Shown here: positions 23,401 to 35,105 of the stretch, piece after piece
Numbering within the stretch: the first letter of the stretch is position 1
Layout of the letters: every line of letters begins with the position of its first letter
Assembly (NCBI GenBank): GCA_963853835.1
Contig: OY970820.1
Coordinates: 43,002,907 to 43,066,906 of the forward strand
Direction: 5' to 3'
Source: Calendula officinalis
Taxonomy: Eukaryota; Streptophyta; Magnoliopsida; Asterales; Asteraceae
DNA: 64,000 nt
Notes under the pieces: model-generated
What the model saw: the letters and a program-made list of their open reading frames with translations, nothing else
Databases searched by the model: none
What the model was told of the DNA's origin: nothing
Translations under genes and position numbers: made by a program

Positions 23401-23744
23401 TTTCATGAATTATTATCATTTATTTTTTCTGGTATTATTATTGAATTATTTTCATGCAATTTATATTATTTTCCTGATATATTTTTACAGGAAAGTAATT
23501 TGGCGGAGGTTAAACAGATGCTAAAAGAAGCACCACTTGAAGATAGCAGAAAAAAGGAATTATCGACTGCACTGCATGCCTACTTTAAAGACTGGTTATA
23601 TGGTAAATCTCATCATTATTTAAATTATGAATTTTATTGATTAATTTTATTACGTAGGCCACCAAAGATTTTTGTTGATTTTTTTTTGTTTGAATTGTAG
23701 CATCGGGGAACATTAGACAACTATATTGTCTGCAAGGTGAGTAG
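20430..23744 (+). CDS. TBCCD1: TBCC domain-containing protein 1 (C-CAP/cofactor C-like)
   Basis: Nine exons join in frame with GT-AG introns: 20430-20912, 21576-21716, 21827-22204, 22278-22382, 22460-22600, 22682-22885, 23303-23395, 23491-23602 and 23701-23744. The product is 566 residues, the usual size of plant TBCCD1. The start (MTDSPAPPEQP) is supported by the paralogue at 35642. Residues 1-210 are the conserved helical N-terminal region. Residues about 325-450 form the TBCC beta-helix domain, with VIYVLAPLKYATIYGCSD, AKRICIANCRECVFFLGVNQ and PLIVGDNHKLQVAPYN. In other eukaryotes TBCCD1 acts at centrosomes or basal bodies and in Golgi organisation; the plant role is poorly known. A Helitron ends 126 bp upstream. 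The gene is the left member of a tandem duplication and the intact copy. A possible AATAAA signal lies at 23936. Confidence 0.93.
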
Positions 23745-24760
23745 AAGTGTGAAGTTTTGTTGCTGCAAATAATGAGTTAAATTAAGCAAGCAAGATGATA
23801 TAAAACTCTCAAGTGGGACATAATTGCCATTTATTTATTTATTTATGCTGGTTGGTGCTTCTACAAATTCATAATCAAAATTCAAATTGCAGTTCTACTT
23901 GTAATATCTCATTGTCTGTCCCTCTTGATGAATAGGAATAAAAAACTTTCCGAGCTTTTGATTTGTTATTTCAAAACATGTATCTTTGTTTAAATTTAAA
24001 GAATCGATTGAGCTTTTGTTCATTTTTGTAATGTATGCATTTTTCTATATTCGATAGTTAGGTAAGTTGCAATTAACATATAAAAATACCTAAATACTCC
24101 TAGTTTTGATTAGACCTGGCCAATAAGTTGAGTCGTGTTCGAGGACTTAAAATGGTTGGGACCCCTAAACCCAACCCGACTCGTTTAATAAATGGGTTCA
24201 ATTTGTTGACCTAGACACGACACGTGATTGACATGTTTTAAATTTTAACCCATGAAAATTCACATATATCAATTAGATAAATGTCCAAATCATAAAGGAT
24301 AGAAATTTAAAATTTTACGTTCCAAGTCATAAATTTCTATACTATTTACATATAAAATTCATTAATATATATACATATTTTTATGGGTGATAAACAGGTT
24401 ATCTCGAGTTGAAAAAATTGACAGTAACTTAGTTCATTTGACTTTCGTGTCGTGTTGAGTCAACGTGTTTTCTTAAACGTGTTGAAACCTCTAACCTAAA
24501 CTCATTAATTTCGTGTCGAGTTGTTGTGTCGTGCATGATTTTTCTAAATCTAGTTTTGATTTCGTTGAATGCTATTAATTCTTGTTAAAATGTTATGGAT
24601 CATGTTGAATATGAGTTTTTTTTTATTTGAATAATAATACTCCGTATGTTTTTTTAACGTACGTTCTACTCGCTTTACGGATAGACTAGAGTAGCACTAG
24701 TGAACCGAGCTTTTAAACATTGGGCGTACTAGACAAAACGGAAAACTAAATGTAACAAAT
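23745..24760. repeat. TBCCD1 3' flank, duplicated at 37541-38478
   Basis: From about 24029 to 24760 the sequence matches 37584-38478 with scattered differences. The shared part includes a GACCTGGCCAAT(A/G)AGTTG block and the AAACTAAATGT end. It is part of the tandem segmental duplication. The segment 23465-24028 (exons 8 and 9 and adjacent flank) is missing from the right copy. Confidence 0.75.
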
Positions 24761-24899
24761 TCTCCCCTATATATGAGGCTACACATGATGATTTCATGCC
24801 ACCTCATCACAAGGCTTTTGATTGGTGGACAATGCCACGTGTAAATCGTTCATTGGTCAAGTCATTTATCATAAACTTCTAACCCTAACACTAGAATCT

Positions 24900-25098
24900 A
24901 ACATCTCCAGTGTATCTCTCTGTTTCCAACTTACTTTCCCTCATCCACCACCCAATCGCCTTCGCAATCCCCCGCCCACCGCCACCGTCCCTAGCGGTGC
25001 AACAAACAAAAAGGTTACCTTAGATCCAGTTATCGTGCCTTTTCTCCGCAGTGTTGCTTTCTGCTTTGCTGTTCAGTTCGCCATTGAAGAACCTTTAG
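24900..25098 (+). pseudogene. exon-like fragment of unknown origin in Helitron
   Basis: The frame reads a Pro-rich stretch (FPHPPPNRLRNPPP) and then VTLDPVIVPFLRSVAFCF, and stops being protein-like at a possible donor (CTTTAG|GTATTT, about 25100). It looks like a first exon captured from a host gene; the family is not recognised. A second unassigned coiled-coil-like piece (EKEKQLQAMAADLRKRED) lies at about 25825-25900. Confidence 0.35.
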
Positions 25099-26606
25099 GT
25101 ATTTATCTTCTTTTTTTTTAAATTGTAATGATTAATATAAACATGCTTAGTCATCTATTTTATCCTTATTTGAGATTTTACAATCCAAATACGTCGCTAA
25201 CTCCCAAATGAATTAATTTTGCAGTACATATTTACCGTATTTTGATCTTCGCCGTTCAGTTATGGTTTTTTGTCTCTCGATTAGTTGGTTGTAATTTTTG
25301 TGATTTTAATCTAATTTTGATACGAATGAGCATGTTTTAGTCTTCAGATTCATGAAATATTTGCTACTCCCACTGTTCTGATAAGAAAGAGTTTCAATTT
25401 GGATTTAGAAAATAAAATCGATTGCTTTTGCAGATTTTGAACTTCTGGGAGGAACTATATTAGCTCGGTTTAAGTTTACAAATTTGCACATTCAAAATTT
25501 GGATTAATAAGTACTAATTTTGACATCAGAAAGTGAGAAATTAGGATCAAAATCGTTTTTATTATGTTTTATTTTATTTTTTGCTCTCCTTTCAGCTCCA
25601 GAGTATAAATGAAGAACAAACTATTAGAATTCGTAATACAGAAGGTGCAAGAGCTTGTTAATTTGCTGAAAGAAAAACAAATTGGGGTTTTTGTTTCCAA
25701 ATGAAATGATGATGACAATGTTACAAATTTGCTGAATTAAATTGCAAAAGCAGGAGTGTATTGTAATTAATTTATATTTGTGTCATTGTTCTTTGTTGAT
25801 ACTAACTACTAAGATGTGTTGAAGGATTTGAAGAAGAAAAAGAGAAACAATTACAAGCCATGGCAGCTGATTTGAGAAAGAGAGAAGATTTACGTACACA
25901 AGGCTGATCAAAAGTTTTTGGGGCAGTTTTAGACCCATGTGTGCAATAAAACGCCACAAAGAAACTTGCAACAAGGTTTAAGCAACTTTGTTTATTTCAA
26001 AATAAAAAAAAAAACATTTGTGTATGAAATCATTTGTTAAAAGACTTCGTTTTTTTAATTAAAAATCGGAATGGAATTTGACTATACTGATGAATATGAA
26101 TGGGATAGGTTTTTCTCCTCAATCAGACATTCAGAGCTCAGATTTATATTAATTGAAGCAAAGATTTTTTACACCCACCAAGTGTTCGATAAAACGCCAC
26201 AAAGAAACTTTGCAGCAAGGTTTAAGCAACTTTGTTTAATGCAAAAGTTAAAAAAAAACATGTGTGTATGAATTCATTTGTTAAAAGACTTCATTTTTTA
26301 ATTAAATTTTCAATTATTATAAAAAGAATCACTGAGTTCTTCCCATTTCAAAACTTGAAAGCTTAAATATTCCATGGAACTTTGTGGTTTTGATTTAGAA
26401 TTTAATGAGTTGGGTTTTATCTTTCTCGTGGATCAGGGATGCAGACGAAGACTATGATGGTATGCTTAATATTGCTTTCAGCAATTTGAAGGTGCGATTT
26501 GGCATTTCAATTTACAACTATGAACCTGGAAATAAAAAGTCTTTGATGTTTTTGGTTCACGTATTGGTGGGTGTATTTTGTTCTATCTAATTGTATATTT
26601 TTGCAG

Positions 26607-26690
26607 CTGTGAACAAAGATGAACTTTTACAAATGGTGAGATTTGGTGCTGATATGGTGATCAGTTCAATGGATAGAACGATCAATTGAT
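26607..26690 (+). pseudogene. ISWI chromatin-remodeller exon fragment
   Basis: After an acceptor (TTTTTGCAG) the frame reads VNKDELLQMVRFGADMVISS and then MDRTI. It closely matches the segment before the HAND-SANT region of plant ISWI ATPases (CHR11/CHR17 type, 'NKDELLQMVRFGAEMVFSS'). Only about 28 codons remain before the match ends. No ATPase motor is present. Confidence 0.75.
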
Positions 26691-26696
26691 GATGTT

Positions 26697-27110
26697 TTGA
26701 ATTTGATGAAAAGTGGTCAACTGACTCGGGCTGTTAGTTCAACTGCAGTGAATCACCAAAGTAGCCGCTCCCACAGGTTTGTAGATGATAACTTATAAGC
26801 CTAGAAGTGGCAAAATGGGTGATTTGGTAAGGTTCGAAAATGGGTAGGTTTTCTATCGTTTGAAATGGATCGGGTTGCCACAACACATTTTTTGACAATC
26901 GAATTTTATCATTTTGACCCACTAGATATCAAACATAACGAGAACCAACCCAATTAAATTAAACGGGTCAAAATAATCGAATTTTGATGTATTTTCTTTC
27001 TGCAAATTAACCCGTGCATGTGCATGGAAAAGACGTAAATGGGGGCATGATACACCAGAAGTCTTCATTTGGTAGATTTAGCAGGAAGTGAAAGAGTGTT
27101 GACAAGTGAG
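26697..27110 (+). pseudogene. kinesin motor-domain fragment (KIN-14-like)
   Basis: Two exon-like pieces are present. The first (about 26697-26777) reads NLMKSGQLTRAVSSTAVNHQ and SSRSH, the switch-I region, and ends at a donor (CACAG|GTTTGT). The second (about 27013-27110) reads HVHGKDVNGG and, after a one-base frameshift, SLHLVDLAGSERV, the switch-II signature of kinesins. The order and spacing are those of one kinesin gene with its intron. It lies directly after the ISWI piece, so two unrelated genes are joined. Confidence 0.8.
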
Positions 27111-27982
27111 CAATTTGATTTTGTCTTAGGTTACATAAACTCTTTTGACTTGATCAATTTTCAAGGTTTTCACTTTTGTTTGACCGTAGTAAGATATGAA
27201 ATATGAAATATGATTTATTGATTTTAATTATATCTAATTTCTTTATTTTGTGTGTTTATAGTACGAAATTTTGAAAGAACAGTACACACTAACTGTTTGG
27301 GTAAGAAGGTATATCCCAAACTGATTTCTCAAATGAAAAAGATGATGATCACCTTAACCGATGAGCTAAATATCATGTCAATAGGATACTAATGACAAGA
27401 TGGTTTCGTATAAACTTCTTCTGACTTATAAGTATTTTTAAAGAAGTGAAAAATTATGAAAATGTTGTGAAAATTTTTCATTTAATTTACTTGGAAAATA
27501 TTGGGTCAAAATGGACTGTTTTGACAGTTTTTGGCAGTTTGGTTGCTTGGATTAAGCTGACTTTTTGTGGAAGACTTAGGATTATGATTTCCCATTTTTC
27601 AGATTTTTTTGGGATTTTCTTAATTTTTTCTTGAAAACGGGCCGAATGGGTTTTTTTCTGGACTGTTTGGTCAGGTTTAGACAGTTGGGGTGGATTTTTG
27701 AAGCTGAATTTTTTTGTGGGCCTTGGTTGCATAAACTCCCATTTTTTGGAGTTTCTGGGATTTTTTCCGATTTTTTTCTGCTTTTGTTACTTTTTGGTGC
27801 ATATTTTCGGTTTAAAAAGGCAGCAGAAGGGCAGATTCGGTTCCAGTGGGCAGATCATCTTGAAAATTCTGGAGCTGATTGGAACTATTATTTCAGAATT
27901 TTGGAGAATTTATGGGATTTTTATGATTTTTTTAGGTGGAGTTGGCCTATCGGGTAATAATCCCAAATGGTAAGAAGTATCA

Positions 27983-28354
27983 ATGAGGGAGTGGTTCGCT
28001 TACAGATTTCAAGACAGGAGAAATCAGTTCTCCATGATACTCGGTGGTAGGCGATTGTTACAGCAAATTTGTACCGACGGATACTCAATGGTTGAGGCTG
28101 AGAGGATGAGATACATAATTACGCAGCAAAAAGATTTAAGAACTGAGACGTATGCGAAATTGGCGCAAAATCAAGATAATGGTAATGTATTACGTGGTAA
28201 GAAGTACGTGCTACCGTCGTCATTTACCGGAAGTCCAAGGTATATGATGCAGAAATATTTAGACGCCATGACGATTTGTAAATTTTACGGTTATCCTGAT
28301 TTATTCATAACCTTCACGTGTAACCCTAATTGGCCAAACCATTATTGTGATTAA
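27983..28354 (+). pseudogene. Helitron Rep (helitron-like N domain) fragment
   Basis: The 123-codon frame begins MREWFAYRFQDR and includes PSSFTGSPRYMMQKYLDAM and YPDLFITFTCNPNWP. This is the start of the Helitron replication-initiator domain, including the first rolling-circle motif (TFTCNPxWP). The metal-binding His motif, the catalytic Tyr motif and the helicase are missing; a stop follows at 28352. It lies 220 bp before the Helitron's 3' end and shows derivation from an autonomous element. Confidence 0.85.
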
Positions 28355-28589
28355 TTTGATACAAAATTTTGTCTGTAAAATTTTTGGTTGATACAAATAA
28401 GTCTTATTTCGTTTGTAAATTTTATGTAACATCTGTTCATGTATCGATTTTTCTATCAATTCATCATTACAGCTACAACATTATTATGTCATTTTTAAAA
28501 TTATTAATCTTTGTTGATATTTTTCTACATACTAAATTTTGAAGCATACTCGCCCATCGGACGGGTTATGAAGCTAGTTCTATAATAGA

Positions 28590-29650
28590 GCGAAACATAA
28601 CATATGCAATTACGTGCACTGGAGCGAGTTTTGGTCCCCTGCCCCTGTTGGGCATGTGTTAGAGCCTTGTTTTTTAGTAATTAGAATTTTGCACATGTAA
28701 ATCATATCCCTTTTTTAAAGCACGTTTGATTGTGATATTACGCTTTTAATAAAGCTCACTTTTTGTCCTTTCACTTCACCCTCTCTCATGCTGTTTTATT
28801 TATCTCAAAACATTATAATCATTCTCATACCATGTAATTTGCCCTTCAAGTTAACTTTAATTACAACACCACCCTAAAACGTGCATTTTTTTTCCATCTT
28901 AACCTAAAAAAGTACCCCAAGCAACAAACAGCATCTTCTAACAAAAAAAAAGGAACATCTTCTAACATAAGAAGCCTTGTTTCTGCTTTACTTTTGTTAA
29001 AAATCACATACAAAAAGTCAACCAAATTGATTGCAATTTAATCCAGTCCAAACTATCCGAAACCATTCGCATCTTGGGTCGAACCACGGCATCAAGCTCG
29101 GTGCAATTTAATGCGATATGAAACGCACCCACCACTTGTTTCTTCGCATGAACTTCTTGCAAAAGCACCGGGTCAATAACCTCGGATAAGGGTCTCTCCT
29201 CCCGAAACACCTTCCTCACATAGCCAAGCCCGTTTCCATCCAGCCTCCGGCCCGTTAACATCTCCAACAACACAATCCCAAAAGAGTAACATCACTCTTC
29301 GGGCTAACTTTGTGGCTTTAAATTCGGGCCTCGGGAGCCACGTAATACACGTTTGATGACGATGAAGATGACGAGTTTTTCGAGCCCGTGATTGTTAGTT
29401 GGCTAGAGTTGCTTAGTTTTCGGGAAGTGGATTTTGAGATGGTTGATGATACTAGACGGTTAAGCCCGAACCCGGATATGAAAGGTTGCAAGTCGTTGTT
29501 GAGAAGGATTTTGGATGATTTTATGTTCCCGTGAACGTGTTTTCGCGGGCTGCATTCGTGGATGTGGGCTAGACCCCTTGCGGTTCCTTGAGCAATCTTT
29601 AATCTTAAGGCCCATGATAAGGGTGGCAACGGGTTCGTGGGCCCATCTAC
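28590..29650 (-). pseudogene. ZAR1-like receptor kinase, 3' half, decayed paralogue
   Basis: This duplicates exon 2 and the 3' flank of the intact gene at 38945-39588. It keeps PLPPLSWALRLKIAQGTARG, KHVHGNIKSSKILLNNDLQP and AKKQVVGAFHIALNCTELD. It is broken by TCA to TAA after APEARI (near 29320), a 1-bp deletion near 29290, a deletion of about 9 codons near 29220, and loss of the normal stop codon (29031 region). Exon 1 with the LRRs and membrane segment is absent. At its 5' side (about 29641) it is fused in frame to a Harbinger-nuclease fragment. Confidence 0.85.
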
Positions 29651-30060
29651 ATCTTGCCATACAACTTTGTTATTGTTACTATTCGGGTACGTTTTGAGAT
29701 GTATGGTCTCGATAGCCCCACAACAGTTGATGAGACCCCCAATTTTCTCAAAATTCGGGATTATATGACTCATTTCTACAGGCCATAAAAGGTGGCGGGC
29801 CCCATCGGCGTGATGTCAGAAACGGTCTTCGGGTCCATCTTGAAGAGATTGGCGGTGTTTGTAGTTATATCGGTTGAGCTTAGTCTTGTTAATGATATGG
29901 CTACTTGATCATTCAAATACAATGTTTTGCCATCTAGACACATGTACCATTTGTTTCCAAACATCATGCGATTCTCTACGATCAAGCATATATAGTCAAA
30001 TGTTTTTTTCGATACCTTGTAAAGTGACTTAAAATTGTCTTCATCTGTAAAGACGTACAA
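29641..30060 (-). pseudogene. PIF/Harbinger nuclease (ALP1-like) fragment
   Basis: The frame from 30060 reads KVSKKTFDYICLIVENRMMF and GKTLYLNDQVAISLTRLSS, the helix-turn-helix region of Harbinger-type nucleases and ALP1-like domesticated relatives. A frameshift near 29774 leads to FEKIGGLINCCGAIETIH, matching the first catalytic motif (NCCGAIDxTH), where the expected Asp is Glu. The remaining catalytic parts are replaced by kinase exon 2. Transposon and domesticated-gene origins cannot be told apart here. Confidence 0.7.
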
Positions 30061-30737
30061 GTGTCAATATTAACTTTATTTATGGAAAGAATGTTCGGTT
30101 TTTTAGTTGTATTTTATTTTGTTGATAAAATAACTTACTAAATAGATAAAACTATAAAATTTAGTTTAATATTAAACGGTCCTCGATATGAAAGGATTGA
30201 ATATTGTTTGTTTTCGTTGGTTCCAACGTACCAGCAATGTGATTGAAGGATAGAACCCTTTGAGCAAAAGGAGACTTGACGCCTTCAATCTTCGTCCTCT
30301 CGTTGGATATCATTTTTCCTTTACCGTTGTTTGCTATCGCGGATCCATGATATGATTTAGCAGAAAACCTAGATTGAGAAAACCTAAATTTTGAGTCACA
30401 CAAACCGGTTAGGTTTTCAAGCTGACATACACACATATTTATATTTTACTAGATGTGTATCTGCAGTAGATGCATTATAACTATATTTTAGAACTATAAA
30501 TTGGTGATGTTGAGTGATGGTTTTAGTTTCAAACTTTTAAAATTAATACAGATATAGATAATTGATTAACTAGAAAATGTGGACTTATAAGATTTTTCTA
30601 GATTGAATAAATAAATAAAAATCAAAGCCGCTTAGACAACTAAGGTAACAAGTTTTAATAAACATATATTTGGCAAAATTCACTACAACTACTAATTTAA
30701 ACAACCACCCCACTTAAGCACTTCATATATTGCTATG
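30061..30737. other. intergenic, one unassigned frame
   Basis: A minus-strand frame at 30161-30436 (91 codons, with GKGKMISNERTKIEGVKSPF) has coding-like composition and lies upstream of the Harbinger fragment, so it could be its 5' exon. No family is recognised. The rest is AT-rich. Confidence 0.3.
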
Positions 30738-31147
30738 GTTTTGAAAACCAGATCGCACCCAAAGCCAACTGTTTTAATGGGTTCAGCTGGTTCAACAGTC
30801 GAAGCTTTCTAAAACTCCGGATGATATCATAATTAATATTTTAATTATATAACATATAAATATAAATAACTAAAAAATATATGACTCATTCAATAATATA
30901 TAATCATTTGTAATGGAGACAACGAGAGTAAATGGAGAATACTTAATTTGAAACCCTTTAGTTATTATTAAAAAAAAATTGAAATCTGATTTTTAATGGT
31001 TACACTGGTTCACTGATTTGTCGGTTCGAGCAATCTTTTACCAGTTTTTGACCGGTTCAATAATAGCCAGTTCGACCAGTTTCTAGAAACAAATTTTATG
31101 ATAGGTTCTACCAGTTCGACAAGCTTGTCTGGTCCGGTTTTCAAAAC
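30738..31147. mobile_element. TIR MITE (410 bp)
   Basis: The left end is GTTTTGAAAACCAGATC. The right end, read in reverse, is GTTTTGAAAACCGGACC. The interior contains repeated GGTTC(A/G)A and CCAGTTCGAC words. No coding is present. The superfamily is not assigned because no clear target duplication was found. Confidence 0.55.
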
Positions 31148-31190
31148 AATGAATATTACCATGTCTAAATTGAGGAAGTAATAAAATATA

Positions 31191-32221
31191 GGGTAAATTA
31201 CAGTTTTTGTCCCTGACCTATACCCGATTCAGGGTTTTTGTCCCTAAACTTTTTTCTTCCGTTTTATTATCCTTTAAGTTTTTAAAATTCTGCATATTTG
31301 TCCTTCCGTCTATTTTTAGCCGTTAAGTGACTAAAAATGCAAAAAAAAAGAGAGGATATTTTCATCTTTTTTCCTCATTCTTCTTCAAGAAACCCAGCCC
31401 CCTTCGTCTTCACTAATCATGTCATCATCAAATCTTCATGGTTGGCTATCTTCATCTCCACCCAAATCAAATCAAATCTTCATCTTCTCCATCTCTAAAC
31501 CCAATCCCAGATCCGGTTTTGTTATTTTTTGAAGCTGTTCTTCATCTCAGATCTACAAAATTGGTGGTCTTCTTCAGCTGCTAAAGACGGTGGAGTTGGC
31601 GATTAAGCTTCCGGCGATTCCGACGAGCTCCGACAAATCTGGGATTTTTTGCTGAAGACGGTGGCAGATCTGGATGGTTTTGGTCGGACGAAGGTTTTTT
31701 GGTTCTGGATGATTTTTTGCTGAAGTCGTCGATCGTATGCACATCTGGATGGTTTTGGTCGGACGAAGGTTTTCTGCAATTTCTTTGTTGGATTTTTGTG
31801 ATTTAGGATTAGGGTTTATCAATTTGTGATTATATTGCAGGAAGGGGATTCAATTTTGAGAGGAGAGAGTTTTTTACAATTAGGGTTTCAAATCAGATCT
31901 GTAATTTGGTTTTTGAAATGGTTACAAATTAGGGTTTTTTTACAAATTAGGATTTCAATCAAATCTGATATTCGATTTTCATGGTCTTGTTTTGATTTTA
32001 GAATTAGAGTTTAATTGGGGAAGAACACATAAATGAGGAAGATGATGCAAGGATAATTTGGGAAAATGGACAAAATTACCGTCAGTTAACGGCCAAAAAT
32101 AGACGGAATGACAAATATGCAGAATTTTAAAAACTTAAAGGACAAAAAAACGGAAGAAAAAAGTTTAGGGACAAAAACCCCGAATCGGGTATAGACCAGG
32201 GACAAAAACTGTAATTTACCC
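31191..32221. mobile_element. non-autonomous Mutator-like element (1031 bp)
   Basis: The element has long terminal inverted repeats of about 135 bp, with only a few mismatches, beginning GGGTAAATTACAGTTTTTGT. It is flanked by a perfect 9-bp duplication TAAAATATA (31182-31190 and 32222-32230), the hallmark of Mutator-like elements. The interior (about 31380-32020) has CT-rich, leader-like DNA and a 33-bp word repeated at about 31668 and 31741. This could be a captured host fragment, but no protein was recognised. Confidence 0.9.
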
Positions 32222-32230
32222 TAAAATATA

Positions 32231-33473
32231 TTACTTTAAATCCTGAGTTACCATTATCCATATTTATGGTACACAAAGGTATAATTAAGATTTGTCAAGC
32301 CTACTTAAGCTCACAAGGTTCACAAGATGAAGAATAGGCAAAATGTATTGAGGAATTAACTTAATTCGATCTAAACATCTTTTGACATGGATTATTTTAA
32401 CTTGTTACAACATCTATCGGATTCTCCCATTTTACTAATTATATTTCAAGCTACAAATAAATAAGTACCCATAATTACAAAGGAAAAGGGTTTTGAAACT
32501 CTTACGGAAATTTATCAAATCCATGCCTCCATCTAGATGTAGAATCAAATAAATAATAAACTACAATGAAAGGGGTCTTAGAAAAGGGTTTTTTGGGACT
32601 TCTCATTTTTAATCTACAATTTTTCTCAAATCCATGCCTAAATTTACAGGTGTAATCAAATAAATAGTGAAAAATGATAGCTAAATATACCTTGAGTAAC
32701 GGCTTCCTTTTGAGGTAGAAAATGATAAAATAAGTAGGTTTATATGAACATCTGTTAACAATAGAAGGAAATCTGTTAAATTGACAGCTCTAAATCACAC
32801 AAATAAATAGCATACAATTATCAACTGGGAATAAATATACATGACACAGTTGGGTGTTACACACGATAGAACTGCTAGATCTTCCCCAATTAACACCGAT
32901 TTAGTGTTAAATCTTAGTGATCTTAAATAATCAGGGTAACTAAACACAAGAAAAAGAAATGGTTGCAAGACGCATGTACATTGGTGTTGCGGCAGTATAT
33001 TATGGTTAGGTAAGAAGACAACTGCCGCTGGCTGGAAAGAAACTGGGAGAAAATGGTAAGAAGACGTCGATTATGTTTAGGGCTCCGAATAGGGTATTAA
33101 ATATATAAGTATAATTTTATTTTTATTGTATTGTGTTATAACTTATAGGTGTGCAATTCTATGACAAAATTTTGGTTAACTTTATTTTCAAAAGTAAACT
33201 ATACATGTCTTTAGCTCTAACTATATATAGTACTATTTTCAAGGCCCGTAAATAAGCATGGTATCATTTGTAATGGTTTTCTGTTTACATTTCTCTAACG
33301 CATGTGGTACATTACATTTTTTCATCCAATAAACCGAATCTCAACCATATCTCAACTGATAATTTAGTATTTCTTTATTCAACGGCGTCATATCAGCTGA
33401 CATTCCAACTAACACATTAATGCGAATAATAATATTACACTACACGCACAAAAATACCGATACCCACATAATT
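32231..33473. other. intergenic, nothing recognised
   Basis: AT-rich DNA without long frames, splice-like exon chains or clear repeats. Confidence 0.5.
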
Positions 33474-34196
33474 ACCCCACAACTCATCACCTTACACTTC
33501 CCCAAACCGAAGACTTTATACTGACACGTCAACTAGGGGCGGTACCAGAATTTTATTCAAATGTGGGCAAAAGGTTTTGACTATCAACCAAAACCATGCG
33601 GTTAGCGGCGAGGTAACAGCTCAAGAGAATGAAATTCCGACTATCAACCAAAACCATGCAGTTGGCGGCGAAGGCGAAGACGAAAACCATCCGGCTCAAG
33701 AATATAAAATTCTGACTATCAACCAAAACCCTGCGGTTGGCGCGAAGGTGAAGACGAGGTAAGGGTTCAAATAGAAATTGAAATTCCGATTGGCGGCATC
33801 AACCAAACGGTTCAAATAGAAATTGAAATTCCGAGCGGCATCAGAGAAGTAAACCAAGAAACCCCTGTCCAAATAGAAAATCAAAACCAAAACCCCCGCG
33901 AAAACCCTCCGGTTCAAAATCATGGCGGCATCAACCAAAACAATTCTGATAACGATGTATCCATGGGACACGCAAGTACATGAATGAGTTCTGTCAATCA
34001 AATAAACCAAATTGTGCCTATTGGAAATGATGTATCTATGAGAGATGCAAGTGCAGGCAGCTCTGGCAAAGTCAATCAAATTGAAAATTACCACAACTCG
34101 TCACTTTACACTTCCCCAAACCGAAGACTTTGAACTGGCACGTCAATCAGGGGCGGTACTAGAATTTTATTCAAATGTGGGCAAAAAGTTTTGACT
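33474..34196. repeat. direct repeat containing a hAT-type end
   Basis: About 110 bp at 33474-33590 recur at 34088-34196. Both copies contain CACTTCCCCAAACCGAAGAC followed by GGGGCGGTAC(C/T)AGAATTTT. The second copy continues into a complete hAT MITE; the first keeps only its left end. This points to a local duplication after the MITE inserted, followed by deletion. Confidence 0.65.
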
Positions 34197-34397
34197 TGCC
34201 GAATTTTTTCAAAGGTGGGCAAACATTCTGGTGCAAGTCAGAGATAAAATACGACTTGCATTAGTTATCACTCATATATAATACATCTTTTGATTAGCAA
34301 GGACGAATTTAATAATCAAACACATAAAACATTATACTAATTGGAAAAAACATGGCAGACAGATGCCCACTCTGCCCACCCCTTGGTACCGCCCATG
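34148..34397. mobile_element. hAT-type MITE (250 bp)
   Basis: The left end is CAGGGGCGGTACTAG. The right end, read in reverse, is CATGGGCGGTACCAAG. Flanking 8-bp sequences ACGTCAAT and ACATCAAC match at 6 of 8 positions, fitting a hAT target duplication. It interrupts the repetitive coding region. Confidence 0.6.
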
Positions 34398-34734
34398 ACA
34401 TCAACCAAAATGGCACACTATTTATGTCAGTTTGAAGAATCCCTGCGTGTTGGCGGCGATTGTAGTCAGAAAGGGTTGCCTGAAAGGAGGGATTGGTTTG
34501 CCGCCGAACAGAGCTCAATGCTGATGCCTGTGAACGAAAACGAAATTCCAAACCAAGAAATTCTGGTACCGAAAGGAGCAGAAAATGAAATTGAAAATCA
34601 AAAATTGAAATTCCAACTCTTGGCGAAGTAAACTTCTAAAACCCTCCGGAGGTTTAAATACAAATTGAAATTCCAATGGGTGGAATCAACCATGGCGGCC
34701 AAGTAATGGTTGAAATAGATATTGTTGGCGGCGA

Positions 34735-35105
34735 AGTAACTCAGGTAACGGTTCAAAATCAAGAAGTTGGCGGCATCCCTGAAGTCAACCATGTATCAAG
34801 CACCGGCGCCAGTGTCAACCAAAACCAAGATATTCATGTTGGCCGCGAAGTAATTCAGGTAACGGTTCAAAATCAAGAAGTTGGCGGCATCCCTGAAGTC
34901 AATGACGTATCAAGCACGGGCGCCGGTGTCAACCAAAACCAAGATATTCATGATGGCCGCGAAAACGGTTCAAAATCAAGAAGTTGGCGGAATCCCTGAA
35001 GTCAACCACGTATCAAGCACCGGCGCCAGTAACCAAAACCAAGATATTCATGTTGCTGGCCGCGAAGTAACTCAGGTAACGGTTCAAAATCAAGAAGTTG
35101 GTGGA
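34735..35105 (+). repeat. tandem 114-bp coding repeat, about 4 copies
   Basis: Units begin near 34735, 34848, 34962 and 35066 and share GGTTCAAAATCAAGAAGTTG. The first two are full length (38 codons). The third has lost 11 bp at its start, and the fourth continues into the DVSM-rich tail. The repeat unit is a whole number of codons, which supports a former protein repeat. Confidence 0.75.

Larger units (their letters stand above)
24761..28577 (+). mobile_element. Helitron with captured gene fragments (3.8 kb)
   Basis: The element starts TCTCCCCTATATATGAGG and ends with a short GC-rich hairpin, then CTAG (28574-28577) and T. Its limits are supported by an empty site. In the duplicated block the left flank (AAACTAAATGT...) joins the right flank (TTCTATA..GAGCGAAACATAA) directly at 38477/38478. 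It carries a Rep-domain fragment and pieces of an ISWI gene and a kinesin gene, each in the Helitron's own orientation. No complete helicase is present, so it needs a partner to move. Confidence 0.82.

Noticed and set aside
27446..27973. Overlapping Phe-rich frames before the Helitron Rep fragment
   Set aside because: T-rich DNA translated in several frames; no domain.
34735..35105. Possible CRISPR-like array
   Set aside because: The repeats are long, coding and contiguous with no spacers, and this is plant nuclear DNA.
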